Shown: positions 6,387 through 6,477 of the stretch, in pieces
Layout: each line of letters begins with the position of its first letter
Numbering within the stretch: the first letter of the stretch is position 1
NCBI GenBank assembly: GCA_009777435.1
Contig: WRLW01000090.1
Span: forward strand, 1-6,477
DNA: 6,477 nucleotides
Origin: Oscillospiraceae bacterium
GTDB taxonomy: Bacteria > Bacillota > Clostridia > Oscillospirales > UBA929
Direction of reading: 5' to 3'
Notes under the pieces: generated by a model
What the model was told of the DNA's origin: nothing
The model's input: only the letters and a program-made list of their open reading frames with translations
The model's database searches: none
Made by a program: the position numbers and the translations under genes

Positions 6387-6400
6387 GTCCGCTTTGTAAA
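6372..6400 (-). promoter_or_regulatory. Sigma-70/SigA-type promoter of the paaK-iorAB operon
   Basis: Read on the minus strand, a -35 box TTTACA (6395-6400, five of six consensus bases) is followed by an exact 17-base spacer and a -10 box TAACAT (6372-6377, four of six). Transcription would start near 6365, leaving a leader of about 45 bases before the paaK ATG at 6320. The region is visibly richer in A+T than the coding DNA. I found no comparably well-placed promoter between the genes, so this one probably drives the whole run. It is predicted by eye and not proven. Confidence 0.5.
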
Positions 6401-6477
6401 GCAAAAAAGGCCGGCATGTCACGCAATCGGCTACGGAATAAACCAATATGAATTGAAGCCGGATAATTGCTGCATAC

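Noticed and set aside
6406..6462. GCCGG/CCGGC repeats followed on the minus strand by six T residues, as a possible terminator of an upstream gene
   Set aside because: The arms are only five bases and about 42 bases apart, and the alternative pairing has a 25-base loop. Neither makes a convincing intrinsic terminator.
6297..6477. Minus-strand frame left open from the right edge for about 59 codons into the paaK start
   Set aside because: It runs through the predicted promoter and paaK start and shows no family resemblance. It could in principle be the tail of an upstream gene, but the A+T-rich composition and promoter fit spacer DNA better.
1..6477. A new defence, mobile or CRISPR system hidden in the window
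   Set aside because: All DNA from 1 to 6320 is accounted for by seven intact (one edge-cut) genes of known families, gaps are 25 bases or less, and I found no spaced repeats, transposase, integrase or attachment-like ends.

Overview
The window holds one tightly packed run of seven genes, all read from the minus strand, plus about 115 bases of upstream DNA at the right-hand end. In transcription order (right to left) they are: phenylacetate-CoA ligase (paaK), the two subunits of indolepyruvate:ferredoxin oxidoreductase (iorA, iorB), a tandem ACT-domain protein, a PLP enzyme of the methionine gamma-lyase-like / 'aluminium resistance' family, and the Holliday-junction genes ruvC and ruvA. ruvA is cut by the left edge. 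Neighbouring genes overlap by 1 to 11 bases or are separated by at most 25 bases, so a single polycistronic transcript is likely. The only good promoter I found lies just upstream of paaK.

Organism: the content fits an anaerobic, GC-rich Firmicute (Clostridia-like). This rests on an oxygen-sensitive ferredoxin-dependent oxidoreductase, strong GGAGG-type ribosome binding sites, GTG and TTG starts, and the PLP family that is typical of Firmicutes. It is inferred from gene content and style, not from a database match.

Right part (about 2215-6400): PaaK interconverts arylacetates and aryl-acetyl-CoAs. IorAB interconverts aryl-acetyl-CoAs and aromatic 2-oxo acids (indolepyruvate, phenylpyruvate, hydroxyphenylpyruvate) with ferredoxin and CO2. 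Together they either ferment aromatic amino acids to arylacetates, or run in reverse to build aromatic amino acids from scavenged arylacetates. The ACT-domain protein next to iorB is a plausible amino-acid sensor for this step.

Left part (1-2225): the PLP enzyme connects the metabolic module to ruvC and ruvA, whose products act in branch migration and resolution of Holliday junctions. ruvB would be expected beyond the left edge but is not visible.

I see no mobile element, CRISPR array, tRNA, rRNA or toxin-antitoxin pair. All families here are known. The less ordinary points are the joining of the arylacetate module to ruvCA, a small dyad over the promoter, a variant adenylation motif in PaaK, and a terminator-like hairpin antisense to the PLP-enzyme gene.
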